Source of the DNA: Vulcanimicrobiota bacterium
GTDB taxonomy: Bacteria > Vulcanimicrobiota > Vulcanimicrobiia > Eremiobacterales > Eremiobacteraceae
Direction of reading: 5' to 3'
Length of the DNA: 46,673 bases
NCBI GenBank assembly: GCA_019235715.1
Contig: JAFAKE010000095.1
Span: 1-46,673 of the forward strand
Shown here: positions 1 through 11,398 of the stretch, piece after piece
How positions within the stretch are numbered: position 1 is the first letter of the stretch
How the letters are laid out: each line of letters opens with the position of its first letter
Position numbers and translations under genes: made by a program
The notes under the pieces: model-generated
The model's database searches: none
Told to the model about the DNA's origin: nothing
The model's input: the letters and a program-made list of their open reading frames with translations, nothing else

Positions 1-1368
1 AACGAGGCGGCGCACCAGCAAGCGGCCGGCGGCGACGTCACGCTCGATGTGTCCGGCGCCGAGTTCTACGACACGCTGCTCAGCATCGCACCGTCACCGC
101 TCGATGCGAGCGTCATCTGGGTGGGCACGGACGATGGCCTCGTGCAGATCACACGCGACGGCGGCGTGCATTGGAGTGCCGTGACTCCTGCGGTCGCGCC
201 GTACGGCCGCGTCGAGAACATCGAAGCGTCGCCCTTCGCCGCCGGCAGCGCGTTTGTGACGGTGGACCGCCATTTGCTCGGCGATCGGAGGCCGCATATT
301 TTCGTCACCGACGACTTCGGCGCGACGTGGCATAGCATCTCGGCCGGCTTGCCCGCGGACCAATACGCGCACGTCGCGCGCCAAGATCCGCACAACGCCG
401 CGCTGCTCTTCGCGGGACTGGAACAAGGTATCTGGATATCGCTCGACCGCGGCGCGCACTGGCAGAGCTTGCAAGGCGACTTGCCGGTGGCCGCCGTGCG
501 CGATCTGCGCATCCAGCCCAGTGCAGGCGACTTGCTCGTGGCGACCCACGGCCGCGGATTCTACGTGCTCGACGATCTGACCGCGCTCGAGCAGCTTAAC
601 ACAGCAAAAGCGGCGGCCGCGTATCTCTTCGCCCCGCGCACGGCTTATGCGTGGTACCGCGGCTGGCTCACCATATACGGCGTGCAGCTCGGCGAGGGGA
701 GCGCGCCTGAAGGCATGTTCGTCGGCGAAAATCCGCCGGAGGGCGCGATCATCACCTATTACCTCGCACGCAAGCTTCCATCGGCGCCGCGCATTGAGAT
801 TCTTGATAGCGCGGGTGCTGTTGTGCGCGCGCTCACCGGTCCGAATCACGCCGGGCTCAACCGGCTCTCGTGGAACCTGACCGAAACGCCTCCGATGCAA
901 TGGCACGCGGCGAAAGAATGGAACCGCGGACCGGATGACGGTGCGACGGTCGTGCCCGGTGCGTACTTCGTTCGCTTGCGCCTCAACACAGCGCTCGACC
1001 AACGCGTCGATGTGCAGCCCGATCCGCGCGCCGCATGGACGCAGGCGGACTACGCGGCGCGCTATGAATTTTTGCATCAATTAAACGCCGAATTGTCGCA
1101 GATCGACGTAGTGCTCAACGCACTCGACGAGCGCGCGAAACGCGGAACCCTCAACGCGCGTGGGCGCGCGCTTTATGCGCAGCTGACCTCCAGCCCAGCC
1201 AATTCCGAGGACACGCTGCAACGCCCAAGCCGGCTGCGCGAACGCATTCAAGATCTCCAGGTGCCGCTTTCGCTCTCGATCGGTCCGCCGACGCCCGCGC
1301 AACACGATGAAGCGGCGGAGATCAAGGCGCAGTTCGACAGCCAGATGGCAGCATACGCAAAATCATAG
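1..1368 (+). CDS. BNR/VPS10-type beta-propeller protein, C-terminal part (5' partial)
   Basis: The reading frame is open from base 1 to a TAG at 1366-1368, so the N-terminus lies outside the window; 455 codons are visible. The first ~190 residues hold sialidase-type BNR (Asp-box) blades, seen as repeated S/T-x-D-x-G-x-x-W patterns such as TRDGGVHW, TDDFGATW and SLDRGAHW. Then come a segment ending in THGRGFYVLDD and a FlgD-like Ig fold (GAVVRAL, pGAYFVRL, DPR) typical of the C-terminus of secreted VPS10/sortilin-like 'glycosyl hydrolase' proteins. The family is usually exported and its substrate is unknown; no catalytic site can be assigned here. The gene is convergent with the TonB receptor gene across a hairpin. 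Confidence 0.75.
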   Translation, partial: NEAAHQQAAGGDVTLDVSGAEFYDTLLSIAPSPLDASVIWVGTDDGLVQITRDGGVHWSAVTPAVAPYGRVENIEASPFAAGSAFVTVDRHLLGDRRPHIFVTDDFGATWHSISAGLPADQYAHVARQDPHNAALLFAGLEQGIWISLDRGAHWQSLQGDLPVAAVRDLRIQPSAGDLLVATHGRGFYVLDDLTALEQLNTAKAAAAYLFAPRTAYAWYRGWLTIYGVQLGEGSAPEGMFVGENPPEGAIITYYLARKLPSAPRIEILDSAGAVVRALTGPNHAGLNRLSWNLTETPPMQWHAAKEWNRGPDDGATVVPGAYFVRLRLNTALDQRVDVQPDPRAAWTQADYAARYEFLHQLNAELSQIDVVLNALDERAKRGTLNARGRALYAQLTSSPANSEDTLQRPSRLRERIQDLQVPLSLSIGPPTPAQHDEAAEIKAQFDSQMAAYAKS

Positions 1369-1392
1369 GAGCGCGCTTTCTGAGCGCGCTCC
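1368..1392. terminator. Hairpin terminator between convergent genes
   Basis: A perfect 10-bp inverted repeat (GGAGCGCGCT, loop TTCTG, AGCGCGCTCC) begins at the last base of the upstream stop codon. On the plus strand no T-run follows. On the minus strand a TTTT stretch follows after six bases, so it may serve the TonB receptor gene better. It lies exactly between two convergent genes, which supports a bidirectional terminator. Confidence 0.7.
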
Positions 1393-1412
1393 CCGAGTAT
1401 GGGCCTTCGGCT

Positions 1413-4400
1413 TTAGATCCTCGTCGAGATGCTGAAGATCAGCTGGTGGTACGGGTTGATCGATTCGGGCGCGTATGGGTAATAACTGTCGCCGGTGTAT
1501 GCCGGGTTAACACCTGCAAACGAACCGCCGTTCGTGTAGAAGAAGTTGTCGCCGTATGAGACCACCTGTTTGCTGGACGGCACTTCCCATACATACCCGT
1601 GGTTTCCGACAATCGTAAAGACATTCGTGTAGAGCAGGCTCGCTTTGACGTTATGCGTGATGTCGCGCGACACCGCGAGGTTCATGGTCAGCCACCACGG
1701 GCCCTTAAATGCCCCGAGGCTGTCGAATTGGTGCGTGTAGGGGTCTGGCCCAAAGGTCACGTTGCCGTTCGGGTCCGGGAAATTCAATGGATCGCCGTAC
1801 GGGTTGCCCGACTGATAATTGAAGGTTGGCGATATCTCCCAGCCTTGATGCTGATAGGTCGCGTTAAGGTTGAGGACCCACGCGACGTCATACGAAGCAC
1901 CAGTATTCCCCGGTGACATGAACAGCGACGGCGGGTAATATCCGTTGGGATCGAACAGAGCATAGTTGGTGCCATAGAAGTTGTTGTAATTGGTGATTTG
2001 TTGATTCACCGTGTCGATAAAGTTACTGCCCCCGATCGGCGCCTCGAAGCGTATCTTCGAGTTGGTGTAGGTCGCCGAGAGGGTTCCGTTCCAGCCGTCG
2101 CCTTGGTGGTTGTCCGCTGCCAAGAACTCGAAGCCTGAGATCTTCGCGGCACCGAAGTTGTAGCCGGTTTCGAACGTCGGCTGCAGCGGGTTGACCGGGA
2201 GATTCAGGATCTGCCCGCGCGTGACCCGATAGAAGGGCGAGACCTTCATGGACATCCCGTTCTTGAAGTCGTGTTCGTACGAGGCATCGTAGTTAGTGCT
2301 GTCCTGCGGCTGCACGTTGTGAACCGCCGTGAACCCCAACCCGTCGTAGAAGTTGTTCAGCACGGCGACCGTGTCCGTCGCGCCCCATTGAGGAGCACCG
2401 ATGTATTCTTCGTATGCGGTTGCGGGGGGCTGGACGTAGCGGCCGACGGAAGCGCGGATGACGTCGGTCGCGCTGGCGGTGTACGTGATGCCGAGGCGCG
2501 GGCTGAAGTAGGTGTAGTTGAGCGAGCCCGACACGTTGGTCCAGTTCCCGGCGCCTGGCAGCGCGGACGCGCCGAACGTACCGTCGCCGCCTGACGCTGT
2601 CGGTCCGCTTGCGTTGAGGAAGATCGCGCACGGTTCGGTGGGCGCGTAGGCATAACCATGCAAGCAGGTGCCCGACTGGTTCTGCGCCAGCTCGGCGACG
2701 CCGTTCGGACCGGTGATCTGCAGGGGCATCAGCGGCACGACAAAGTCGTCCCAGCGGAACCCGACGTCGACCGTCCAGCGGTCGCTCGGACGCCACGTGT
2801 CGGCGATAGCGGCGTCGTACGTCGTCGGGCTGATACTATTGTAGTACGCGTATGGTCCGTTGATCTGCGCGACCGCTTCGGGGGTTCCGCTAAACGCACC
2901 CGTGCAACCGTAGTCAAGGCTGGCGGCGCCGATGCCGTAGTTCACCGTCGTCGTGGGGAAGCAGTTGACGAAATCATCAGGATACGCCGAGTTCGGAGCG
3001 TAGTTATAGCGCAGGCTGCGTTCCTGTAAGTAATCGACATCGGCACGGATGAGATGCTGCTGACTGAGCTGGTTCTGATAGTTCGCAGTGACGCCGCCGG
3101 CGTTGTCATGGAGATCGTAGAACGAGTCGCCCTGCCACACATTGGTGGCTTGGTTGAAATTCCACAACGAGTAGACCATGTAGCCGTACAGCCGCACGAA
3201 CGAAGACGGCGTTAACGCACGCGTGTAGCTAAGCTTTTCGATAGCCGACTGTGTGGTCTGGGAATCGAGATAGTTCGACGGCATGAGCCCGAGGCTCTGT
3301 CCGGATGTCGGCCATGTCAGCGTATAGTAGCTGCTGGGGTTCGTGTTGAGTGGCTGCGCGACCGGACCCGTATACAGCATCCCGTAGGGCCACGTCATGC
3401 CGCCGGGCGCTGTCGGACACGGGTTTGAAAGCACCACTTCGAAACCACAGTTCGCGATCACAGCCGGATCGACAAACGGACCCGAGTACAAGAATGGATT
3501 CCACGTGTAACCAGTGTTATAGAGCGCTTGCAGGTCGTCTGAGAGGCCGTTGTGTTCGATCGTCCAGTTCAGATTGATGACGCCGTCGGACATATGCGCG
3601 AGCGGGTTGAGGAAGCTTTGCCAGGCGCCGGATGAGATCGGCGCATTGAACGAATTCGGTGACGCGCAGGGGATCGTCCCCGTGATGATCACGTTGACCA
3701 GCGGACAGCCGGGGTCGTTCGCCGGCACGTTGATCGTCGTGTTGTCCAGGTTGGAAGAATTGCCGAAGTTGTAGCCGGCATTGATCCAGAGCAGCGATGC
3801 GTAATACGTGAAGCGCTTGTTCGGAGTACCGCCGTAGATGTCGGCTTGATACGTGTTGTTGAGCGCCGGCGTGCCGATGACGAACGTGAAGTCGCCCCCG
3901 CCCGGGTAACTGCCGCGCCGGATGATCTCGTTGATGTAGCCCGACATCGAGCGGCCTGCGTCGGCCGGCTCGCCGCCCGTATAGACCTCAAGGCTCGACA
4001 AGCCATTGGTCAAAAACGCCGTTCCGTTAGCCGAGTCGAATGCGCGATTCAGCGGAATGCCTTCGAGCTCAAACCCGATCTGGTCATTTGAACCGCCGCG
4101 CACGCTGAGCGACCCGTTGCCTGCGTAGCCGCCGCCGGTGCCGACGGTGCGCGTCACGCCCGGCAGCGAGCCGACGACGCCGTTCTGGCTGTACAGCGTT
4201 TCCGCGCCGCCTGCGCTTCCCTGATATGAGTTGATCTTCTGCGCATTGACCGTGTAGAGGTCGCCGGTGACGTTCTTGCTGACAAGTCCGGCTTGCGCGG
4301 TCGTCGTCACGCGTCCGATCGTATGCAACTCGGTGTGCATGACGATGTCGACGTGGCTGATCTGGTCGGCTTGCACCGTGATGCCGGGTACGCTCGTCGT

Positions 4401-4679
4401 CTGATAGGCTTGTTTGACGAGGGTGACGGTGTACGTGTCGGGCGACAAGTTGAGCAGTGAGAAGAAGCCCGAGCCATTCGTCACGCCGCTGGCGGTCTGC
4501 GATGGCGACGTCGCCGTCACTTTCGCCGCCGATACAGGAGCGTTGTGCTCGTCGAGCACTTTGCCGGAGATGACGCCCGTCGTGCCCGCATACGCGATCC
4601 GCGGCGGCGCGACCAATGGCAGCGCGACCACCAAAGCGCAAAGCCCAAGCATCCAAAGCGAAGAGCGAAGGGAATGCAT
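1413..4679 (-). CDS. TonB-dependent receptor with N-terminal carboxypeptidase-regulatory-like domain
   Basis: This is a 1088-residue outer-membrane receptor. Residues 1-31 form a signal peptide (hydrophobic run ending near AYAG). Residues ~34-118 are a CarboxypepD_reg-like Ig domain (GVISGKVLDEHNAPVSAAKV). A plug domain (~150-260) and a long Tyr/Asn/Gly-rich beta-barrel follow to the C-terminus. The transported substrate cannot be told from sequence. The ATG at 4679 was chosen because GGAGG at 4686-4690 sits six bases upstream; an in-frame GTG at 4682 is too close to it. A TonB receptor implies an outer membrane and a TonB-ExbBD system elsewhere. The gene follows the hut genes at a distance of ~196 bp, so it is probably transcribed separately. 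Confidence 0.85.
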   Translation of the reverse strand: MHSLRSSLWMLGLCALVVALPLVAPPRIAYAGTTGVISGKVLDEHNAPVSAAKVTATSPSQTASGVTNGSGFFSLLNLSPDTYTVTLVKQAYQTTSVPGITVQADQISHVDIVMHTELHTIGRVTTTAQAGLVSKNVTGDLYTVNAQKINSYQGSAGGAETLYSQNGVVGSLPGVTRTVGTGGGYAGNGSLSVRGGSNDQIGFELEGIPLNRAFDSANGTAFLTNGLSSLEVYTGGEPADAGRSMSGYINEIIRRGSYPGGGDFTFVIGTPALNNTYQADIYGGTPNKRFTYYASLLWINAGYNFGNSSNLDNTTINVPANDPGCPLVNVIITGTIPCASPNSFNAPISSGAWQSFLNPLAHMSDGVINLNWTIEHNGLSDDLQALYNTGYTWNPFLYSGPFVDPAVIANCGFEVVLSNPCPTAPGGMTWPYGMLYTGPVAQPLNTNPSSYYTLTWPTSGQSLGLMPSNYLDSQTTQSAIEKLSYTRALTPSSFVRLYGYMVYSLWNFNQATNVWQGDSFYDLHDNAGGVTANYQNQLSQQHLIRADVDYLQERSLRYNYAPNSAYPDDFVNCFPTTTVNYGIGAASLDYGCTGAFSGTPEAVAQINGPYAYYNSISPTTYDAAIADTWRPSDRWTVDVGFRWDDFVVPLMPLQITGPNGVAELAQNQSGTCLHGYAYAPTEPCAIFLNASGPTASGGDGTFGASALPGAGNWTNVSGSLNYTYFSPRLGITYTASATDVIRASVGRYVQPPATAYEEYIGAPQWGATDTVAVLNNFYDGLGFTAVHNVQPQDSTNYDASYEHDFKNGMSMKVSPFYRVTRGQILNLPVNPLQPTFETGYNFGAAKISGFEFLAADNHQGDGWNGTLSATYTNSKIRFEAPIGGSNFIDTVNQQITNYNNFYGTNYALFDPNGYYPPSLFMSPGNTGASYDVAWVLNLNATYQHQGWEISPTFNYQSGNPYGDPLNFPDPNGNVTFGPDPYTHQFDSLGAFKGPWWLTMNLAVSRDITHNVKASLLYTNVFTIVGNHGYVWEVPSSKQVVSYGDNFFYTNGGSFAGVNPAYTGDSYYPYAPESINPYHQLIFSISTRI

Positions 4680-4875
4680 CACAAGCCTCCAGTCGCAACG
4701 ATGCGGATAATGTAGACTTAAGCAGGGCTTACTCTTGCGGGACGACTGACCCTGCGTGCATCCGGAAGATGAGTGAGCTGGGAGAACATGTTTGAATTGC
4801 GCGCAGCGTTTGCCGAAAGACGTTCGGCGTCGTCTCGAACAGCTTTGTGGGCATACCCCATTTCTTCGGGTTGTC

Positions 4876-5397
4876 TCAGACGCGCACGAGACTTAGATGA
4901 TCGGCGATGAGCGAAAGCACGCGCTCGTAGTCTTCCGGGCTTGCAAAGTTCGAGCGTGAGACGTAGATCAGCGAACGGTGTATCTGCAAGATCACTCCGG
5001 TCGGCGTTGAGCGCGCTGCAGTGACCGCCTCCCAATCGAAATGCGAAGAAGAATGCGCCGAGCGCGAGTCGATGCCGGCCGCGGAAAACGTCATCGATTG
5101 ATCGCGTGGCTGGGCGAACTGCTGCGCAAGGCGCTTGCGAAACGCGATGAAGAAGCGCCACGGCATCAGCGCGATCGCGACCGCGCCGATACAAACGAAA
5201 AGCGGCCAGAACGAGCCCATGCCGAGCGGCCGCAAGAGCCACACAAACCCGCCGACGATGGCACAGACCAGGAGAACTCCGATCGCGATTAACGCGATGG
5301 TGGTGCGCCGGCGGATGAACGAAGGGAATAATGCGCGCGCGGCTTCGTCCGCATTCGGCCGCACCTGAATCGTGATGGCGCCGGCGGCGGCGTCCAT
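4876..5397 (-). CDS. YcxB-like two-TM membrane protein
   Basis: A 173-residue protein with two hydrophobic segments at about residues 33-55 and 60-80. A cytoplasmic C-terminal domain follows whose pattern (MTFSAAGIDSRS, HFDWEAVTAARS, LIYVSRSNF) resembles the YcxB-like domain (PF14317), a family of unknown function. It starts three bases after the hutU stop codon, so it is probably the last gene of the hut operon, although no role in histidine degradation is known for the family. The 196 bp between it and the TonB receptor start contain the receptor's RBS but no clear promoter or terminator. The family call is moderate; the membrane topology is clear. Confidence 0.65.
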   Translation of the reverse strand: MDAAAGAITIQVRPNADEAARALFPSFIRRRTTIALIAIGVLLVCAIVGGFVWLLRPLGMGSFWPLFVCIGAVAIALMPWRFFIAFRKRLAQQFAQPRDQSMTFSAAGIDSRSAHSSSHFDWEAVTAARSTPTGVILQIHRSLIYVSRSNFASPEDYERVLSLIADHLSLVRV

Positions 5398-5400
5398 GCC

Positions 5401-7052
<1,652 letters not shown>

Positions 7053-7056
<4 letters not shown>

Positions 7057-8585
7057 AGCACGCCGATCTCGGCCTCGACCGCGTGCACGAGTTCACCGCT
7101 GCCCACAAGTTCGCGCGTGACCGCGATGTCCTGCGAAAGATTACGATCCTCTTTGAGATGCGGCACGCGTTCGCGCACGAGCCGGTGCGCGACGGCGGTA
7201 CCCTTGCCGCACGTCAGCGGCGCGCGGAAGTCGAGCGCTTGGGCCGCCTCAAGCAACTCAATCGCGATGACGTTTTCGAGATTGCCGACGACCTGCTCGC
7301 ACTGACGCGCCGATATCGTGCCCATGCTGACGTGATCTTCTTGGCCCGCGGACGTCGGGATAGAATCGACCGACGCCGGATACGACAGCGTCTTATTCTC
7401 GGACACCAGCGCGGCCGCCGTGTATTGCGCGAGCATGTAGCCGCTATGCAAACCGTGACCCTCGGACAGAAACGGGGGCAGGCCTTCGAGGCCTTCGAGG
7501 AGTTTGTAGATGCGCCGCTCGGCGATCGATCCGAGCTCGGTGAGCGCCATGGACAGATAATCCATCGCCAGCGCGACCGGTTCGCCATGGAAATTGCCGC
7601 CTGTCAAAAACGAGGCGTCCTCGGGGATGACGATCGGATTGTCGGTCACCGAGTTCATCTCGATGACGAGCGTGTTCTCGACGGCGTGCAGCGCATCGCG
7701 CACCGCGCCGTGCACGACCGGAATGCAGCGGAACGAATACGGGTCTTGCACGCGGTCGCAATCGACGTGCGAGGCCAAGATGCCCGAGCCGCGCAGTAGG
7801 TGACGCATGTTGGCCGCGACGCGGGCCTGGCCCGGGTGCGGACGCAGCGCGTTCAAACGCTCGTCGAAGGCAGCAGCCGTTCCGAAAAACGCTTCAAGGC
7901 TCATCGCGCCCGCGATGTCAGCCGCCTTACACGCGAGCTCAGCACGGTAGGCGGTCAGCGCGCCGATGCCGGTCATGATCTGCGTGCCGTTGATCAGCGC
8001 AAGCCCTTCCTTAAAAGAGAGGACGACCGGCTTGAGATTCGCGGCACGCAGCGCGTCGCCGCCCGGCAGGCGCTCGCCCGCATACATCGCCTCGCCTTCG
8101 CCGATCAGCACGAGCGCCATGTGCGCGAGCGGCGCCAAATCGCCGGATGCGCCGACCGAACCCTTTGATGGGATGAGCGGCCACACGCGGCGGTTGAGCA
8201 TCTCGAGCAATAGGTCGATGATCTCCGCGCGCACGCCCGAATAGCCGCGCGCGAGTGAGTGTGCGCGCAATAGGACCGAGGCGCGCGTCGCGTCTTCGGG
8301 CAGCGGTTCGCCGACGCCGGTGCAGTGGCTCAAGACGAGATTGCGCTGCAGCTCGATCGCGTCTTTCGGATCGATCATGACGCTCTTGAGCCGCCCAAAG
8401 CCGGTCGTCACGCCGTAGATCTGCTCTCCAGCTTTGACCGTGCGTTCGACGAGATCGCGTCCTGCTTGCACGAGCGGGCGCACGTTGTCAGCGAGCTTGA
8501 CGTCGGTACCGCCTGTTGCGATGCTCTTGACCAAGGGAATCGTCAAGTTCGTCCCGTCGATGTGGACGAGGTGAGAGGTAAGCAC
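7053..8585 (-). CDS. hutH: Histidine ammonia-lyase
   Basis: Deaminates L-histidine to urocanate, the first step of the Hut pathway. The protein has 510 residues from the chosen GTG at 8585. The MIO-forming triad A146-S147-G148 lies in [11 protein letters not shown], and Tyr57 lies in YGVTTGFG. The open frame runs on upstream to 8813, but that part is not lyase-like and overlaps the divergent cmk gene; GTG 8585 gives the family length and the usual N-terminus ([12 protein letters not shown]). No strong Shine-Dalgarno site precedes it. It is divergent from cmk across 77 bp with no clear promoter, and hutU is translationally coupled downstream. Confidence 0.95.
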
Positions 8586-8662
8586 AATCCGTATTTCGTG
8601 ACGTAGACGCGGGCATCCGCTCGCGTGGAGACCACCGCGTGCGTGCGTCATCGCAAAGGAAC

Positions 8663-9349
8663 ATGCAGCCGCTTCAAATCGCCATCGACGGTCCGGTCGC
8701 ATCGGGCAAGAGCACGGTCGCCGCGCGCCTCGCGCAGCGCCTGCACTGCGCGTTCCTCGACACCGGGGCGTTATATCGCGCGGTCGCATGGCTTGCGCTG
8801 CAGCGCGGCACATCCTTAGCTGACGAACGCGCGGTGCTCGAGCTGCTCGAAGCGGAAACGCCCTCGATCGCTGCTCCCGGGCCGCAAGGACGCGCCGTGA
8901 TCGTCGCCGCCGGCAAAGAACTCGGTAACGAGCTGTTCACGCCTGAGGTGTCGCGCGCCGTTTCGTTGATCGCGGCCATGCCGGGTGTTCGCGACCGGCT
9001 TATCCCCGCACAGCGCGCCTTTGCCGACAAACGCAGCGTCGTCATGGCGGGGCGCGATATCGGCACCGTCATCTTGCCGCACGCCTCGATCAAGTTCTTC
9101 TTGACCGCCGCGCTTGACACGCGCGTCGGGCGACGGCAGCGCGAGCTCGAGGCGCGCGGGCTTGCGATCGACGGCGACGCCTTGCGCGCGCAAGTGCAGC
9201 GCCGCGACGCGCGCGACAGCGGGCGCGAGGTTTCGCCGCTCAGCAAGGCGCCCGATGCGATCGAGATCGACACGACGGACATGACGTTCGACGAGGTTGT
9301 GGACGAGCTCGAGCGTCTGGTGCGCGCCGCGACGACGCAGCGCGCGTGA
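8663..9349 (+). CDS. cmk: Cytidylate kinase
   Basis: Phosphorylates CMP and dCMP with ATP. The Walker A loop is IDGPVASGKST near residue 6; LDTGALYRAV, GRDIGTVI and the C-terminal IDTTDMTFDEVV are family signatures. The protein is 228 residues from the ATG at 8663, chosen because AAAGGA (8655-8660) lies just upstream and the P-loop then sits at the usual N-terminal position; an in-frame start at 8639 would add eight unsupported residues. Its TGA overlaps the GTG of plsC. The order cmk-plsC-ispH is a recurrent arrangement in bacteria. Confidence 0.93.
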   Translation: MQPLQIAIDGPVASGKSTVAARLAQRLHCAFLDTGALYRAVAWLALQRGTSLADERAVLELLEAETPSIAAPGPQGRAVIVAAGKELGNELFTPEVSRAVSLIAAMPGVRDRLIPAQRAFADKRSVVMAGRDIGTVILPHASIKFFLTAALDTRVGRRQRELEARGLAIDGDALRAQVQRRDARDSGREVSPLSKAPDAIEIDTTDMTFDEVVDELERLVRAATTQRA

Positions 9350-9939
9350 GTCTCTACGACCTCGTAAAGGCGGTGCTGCGCCCGAGCACGCGCGCGCTCT
9401 TCGACGTCAAGGTAAGCGGTGAGGACAACGTCCCGTCTGAGGGCGGCCTCGTCGTCGCCGCAAACCATCGCTCGTATCTCGATCCGCCGCTGCTCGGCAC
9501 CTGGTTTCCGCGCACCATTCATTTCATGGCGAAAGAAGAGCTTTTCCGGATCCCCGTTCTTGGGAGGGGCATTGCCGCGGTTCATGCGTTTCCGGTGACA
9601 CGCGACGCCGCCGACATCGGTTCTGTGCGGCGCGCACTGCGTATATTAAAGGAAGGCGGCGCGATCGGTATCTTCCCGGAGGGCACGCGCAATGTATCGG
9701 GCGACGCGAAGCACAAAGGCGGCGCCGTCCTGCTCGCGAGCAGCGCGCATTGCCCGGTCGTACCGGTTGGGCTCGTGCGCACCGCGCTCGCGACGAAACG
9801 CTTGCGTGCGAGTCACGTCGAAGTGCGCATCGGCACGCCGATGGTATTCCAGGGAAGCGCGCGCAAAGCCACGAAGGCGGAAATCGATGCGTGGACCGCG
9901 CAAGTCGCGGACGCCATCGAGAAGTTGACGAGCGGGTAA
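9346..9939 (+). CDS. plsC: 1-acyl-sn-glycerol-3-phosphate acyltransferase
   Basis: Acylates lysophosphatidate to phosphatidate at the inner face of the cytoplasmic membrane. The catalytic H-x4-D box is NHRSYLD (His41, Asp46) and the phosphate-binding box is FPEGTR (110-115). The 197-residue length is normal for the short bacterial form. The GTG start overlaps the cmk stop (GTGA). PlsX is encoded ~22 kb downstream; PlsY was not found in this window. Some cmk-linked paralogues acylate other lysolipids, so substrate is inferred from the family. Confidence 0.9.
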   Translation: MSLYDLVKAVLRPSTRALFDVKVSGEDNVPSEGGLVVAANHRSYLDPPLLGTWFPRTIHFMAKEELFRIPVLGRGIAAVHAFPVTRDAADIGSVRRALRILKEGGAIGIFPEGTRNVSGDAKHKGGAVLLASSAHCPVVPVGLVRTALATKRLRASHVEVRIGTPMVFQGSARKATKAEIDAWTAQVADAIEKLTSG

Positions 9940-9948
9940 AAACGATAG

Positions 9949-10806
9949 ATGGAAATCCTCAGAGCGCGCACCCAAGGATTCTGCTTCGGCGTCGAGCTGA
10001 CGTACAAGAAAGCGCTTGCGGAGACCGCGCAGCACGACGACGTGCACACGCTCGGCAACATCGTGCACAACCCGATCATCGTCAAAGAGCTTGACGATCG
10101 CGGTCTTATCAATATCGACTCGGTGGACGATATCGAATCCGGCACGCTATTCGTGCGCGCACACGGCTTGCCGCCGCAAACGCTTGAGAAAGCCGAGGCC
10201 AAAGGCCTGCGGGTCGTCGACGCGACCTGCCCGATGGTCACGCGCACGCAGAAACTCGCCAAGAAGCTGCAAGACGAAGGCCGCAGCATCATCATCCTCG
10301 GCGACCCGAATCATCCCGAAGTCAAGGGCATCGCCGGGCACGTACCCGGCGCGCTCATCATGAACGAGTGGCCGCAAGACGAGTCGCAGATCCGCAAGAT
10401 GCGGCGCATCGCGATCGTTTCGCAGAGCACCTTGAACGAGGACAAGTTCAAGGAGCTGGTCGGGCGCATCTCAGCGATCAACTACGAGACGCGCATCTAC
10501 AACACGATCTGTCCGGATACGCAGGGCCGCCAGTTGTCGGCGCGCGAGCTTGCGCGCGACGTCGACGTCATGATCGTCATCGGCGGCACCAAGTCGGCCA
10601 ACACTCGACATCTCGCCGAGATCTCGGAGGCCGAAGGCGCGAAAGCACACCTCGTCGAGCGGGTCGACGACCTGCAGCGCGAGTGGTTTAGCGGTCAAGA
10701 ACGCGTCGGCATCGCGACGGGAGCGTCGACGCCCGGTTTTCTCGCGGATGAAGTCGAGCAGCGCTTGCTCGAATGGTTCCCGACTGCAGAGTCAGTCGCG
10801 GTCTAG
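9949..10806 (+). CDS. ispH: 4-hydroxy-3-methylbut-2-enyl diphosphate reductase
   Basis: The last enzyme of the MEP pathway; it reduces HMBPP to IPP and DMAPP using a [4Fe-4S] cluster. The three cluster cysteines are visible: Cys12 (GFCFGV), Cys94 (DATCPMV) and Cys188 (NTICPDTQGRQ). Other family sites are the NIVHNP histidine, VRAHG, GDPNHPEV and GGTKSANTRHL. The length of 285 residues is normal for the short form. It starts ten bases after plsC. Its 3' end overlaps that of the convergent hpnG by 15 bp. It feeds the isoprenoid/hopanoid operon encoded on the opposite strand. Confidence 0.96.
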   Translation: MEILRARTQGFCFGVELTYKKALAETAQHDDVHTLGNIVHNPIIVKELDDRGLINIDSVDDIESGTLFVRAHGLPPQTLEKAEAKGLRVVDATCPMVTRTQKLAKKLQDEGRSIIILGDPNHPEVKGIAGHVPGALIMNEWPQDESQIRKMRRIAIVSQSTLNEDKFKELVGRISAINYETRIYNTICPDTQGRQLSARELARDVDVMIVIGGTKSANTRHLAEISEAEGAKAHLVERVDDLQREWFSGQERVGIATGASTPGFLADEVEQRLLEWFPTAESVAV

Positions 10807-11388
10807 CAGCGCCTTCGCGAGCACGCGCGCGGCGACGCGCGCGCACCGCGGTCCCTCACGAGCGATCCACCCGATTTGAGGCCACGCATCTGGACGCCAC
10901 GCGATCGTCCACGGCGCGAGCCACGCATCTGAGAGCTCGCGTGCCGGCGTATCCAACACCGCCCTGACGCACGCGATGCGCGGCGCGCGCACGAGACCTG
11001 TCTCCATATCGACCGCGATGCATCCACGCTGCAGCCAGGCGGCGCGCGACGCCCCGTTGACGAGCGCTTCACTCGTCAGCAGCATTCCCGCGTGCGGCTC
11101 GTGGCCCTCATCGCGCGCTGCGCGCATGAGCTGTGCGAACAGCTGCTCATCGCATTCCACGACGCGTCCATCCGAGGCCATCACGCGTTGGGCGATCACG
11201 ACAGAGCCGGTCGAAAGCTCCGGCGTAAGGCCGCCCGCAAGTCCGCACGTGATCACTGGACCATCGAACTCGGGTCTGTTGAGACGCTTCAAACGCACGC
11301 CGCATTCGATGATGCGCACATCGCGCCGCGGACCCAATGCGGCGCACACGGCTTGCTTTTCGATGCGCGTCGCCGCGAGAACCGTCAG
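10792..11388 (-). CDS. hpnG: Hopanoid-associated phosphorylase HpnG (possible CTG start)
   Basis: A member of the nucleoside phosphorylase/MTAN superfamily. In hopanoid clusters HpnG releases adenine from adenosylhopane to give a phosphoribosyl/ribosylhopane. Seen here: the glycine-rich loop ITCGLAGGL, the conserved VDMETG ribose-binding motif, and position last in the hopanoid operon. The first canonical start is GTG at 11349, but the frame is open upstream and encodes LTVLAATRIEKQAV, the expected first beta-strand and helix of the fold. I therefore place the start at CTG 11388, ten bases after the hpnA stop; no ATG, GTG or TTG lies in that stretch. From GTG 11349 the protein would be 185 residues. 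Confidence 0.8.
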   Translation of the reverse strand: MTVLAATRIEKQAVCAALGPRRDVRIIECGVRLKRLNRPEFDGPVITCGLAGGLTPELSTGSVVIAQRVMASDGRVVECDEQLFAQLMRAARDEGHEPHAGMLLTSEALVNGASRAAWLQRGCIAVDMETGLVRAPRIACVRAVLDTPARELSDAWLAPWTIAWRPDAWPQIGWIAREGPRCARVAARVLAKALLDRD

Positions 11389-11398
11389 TTGCGAGCGG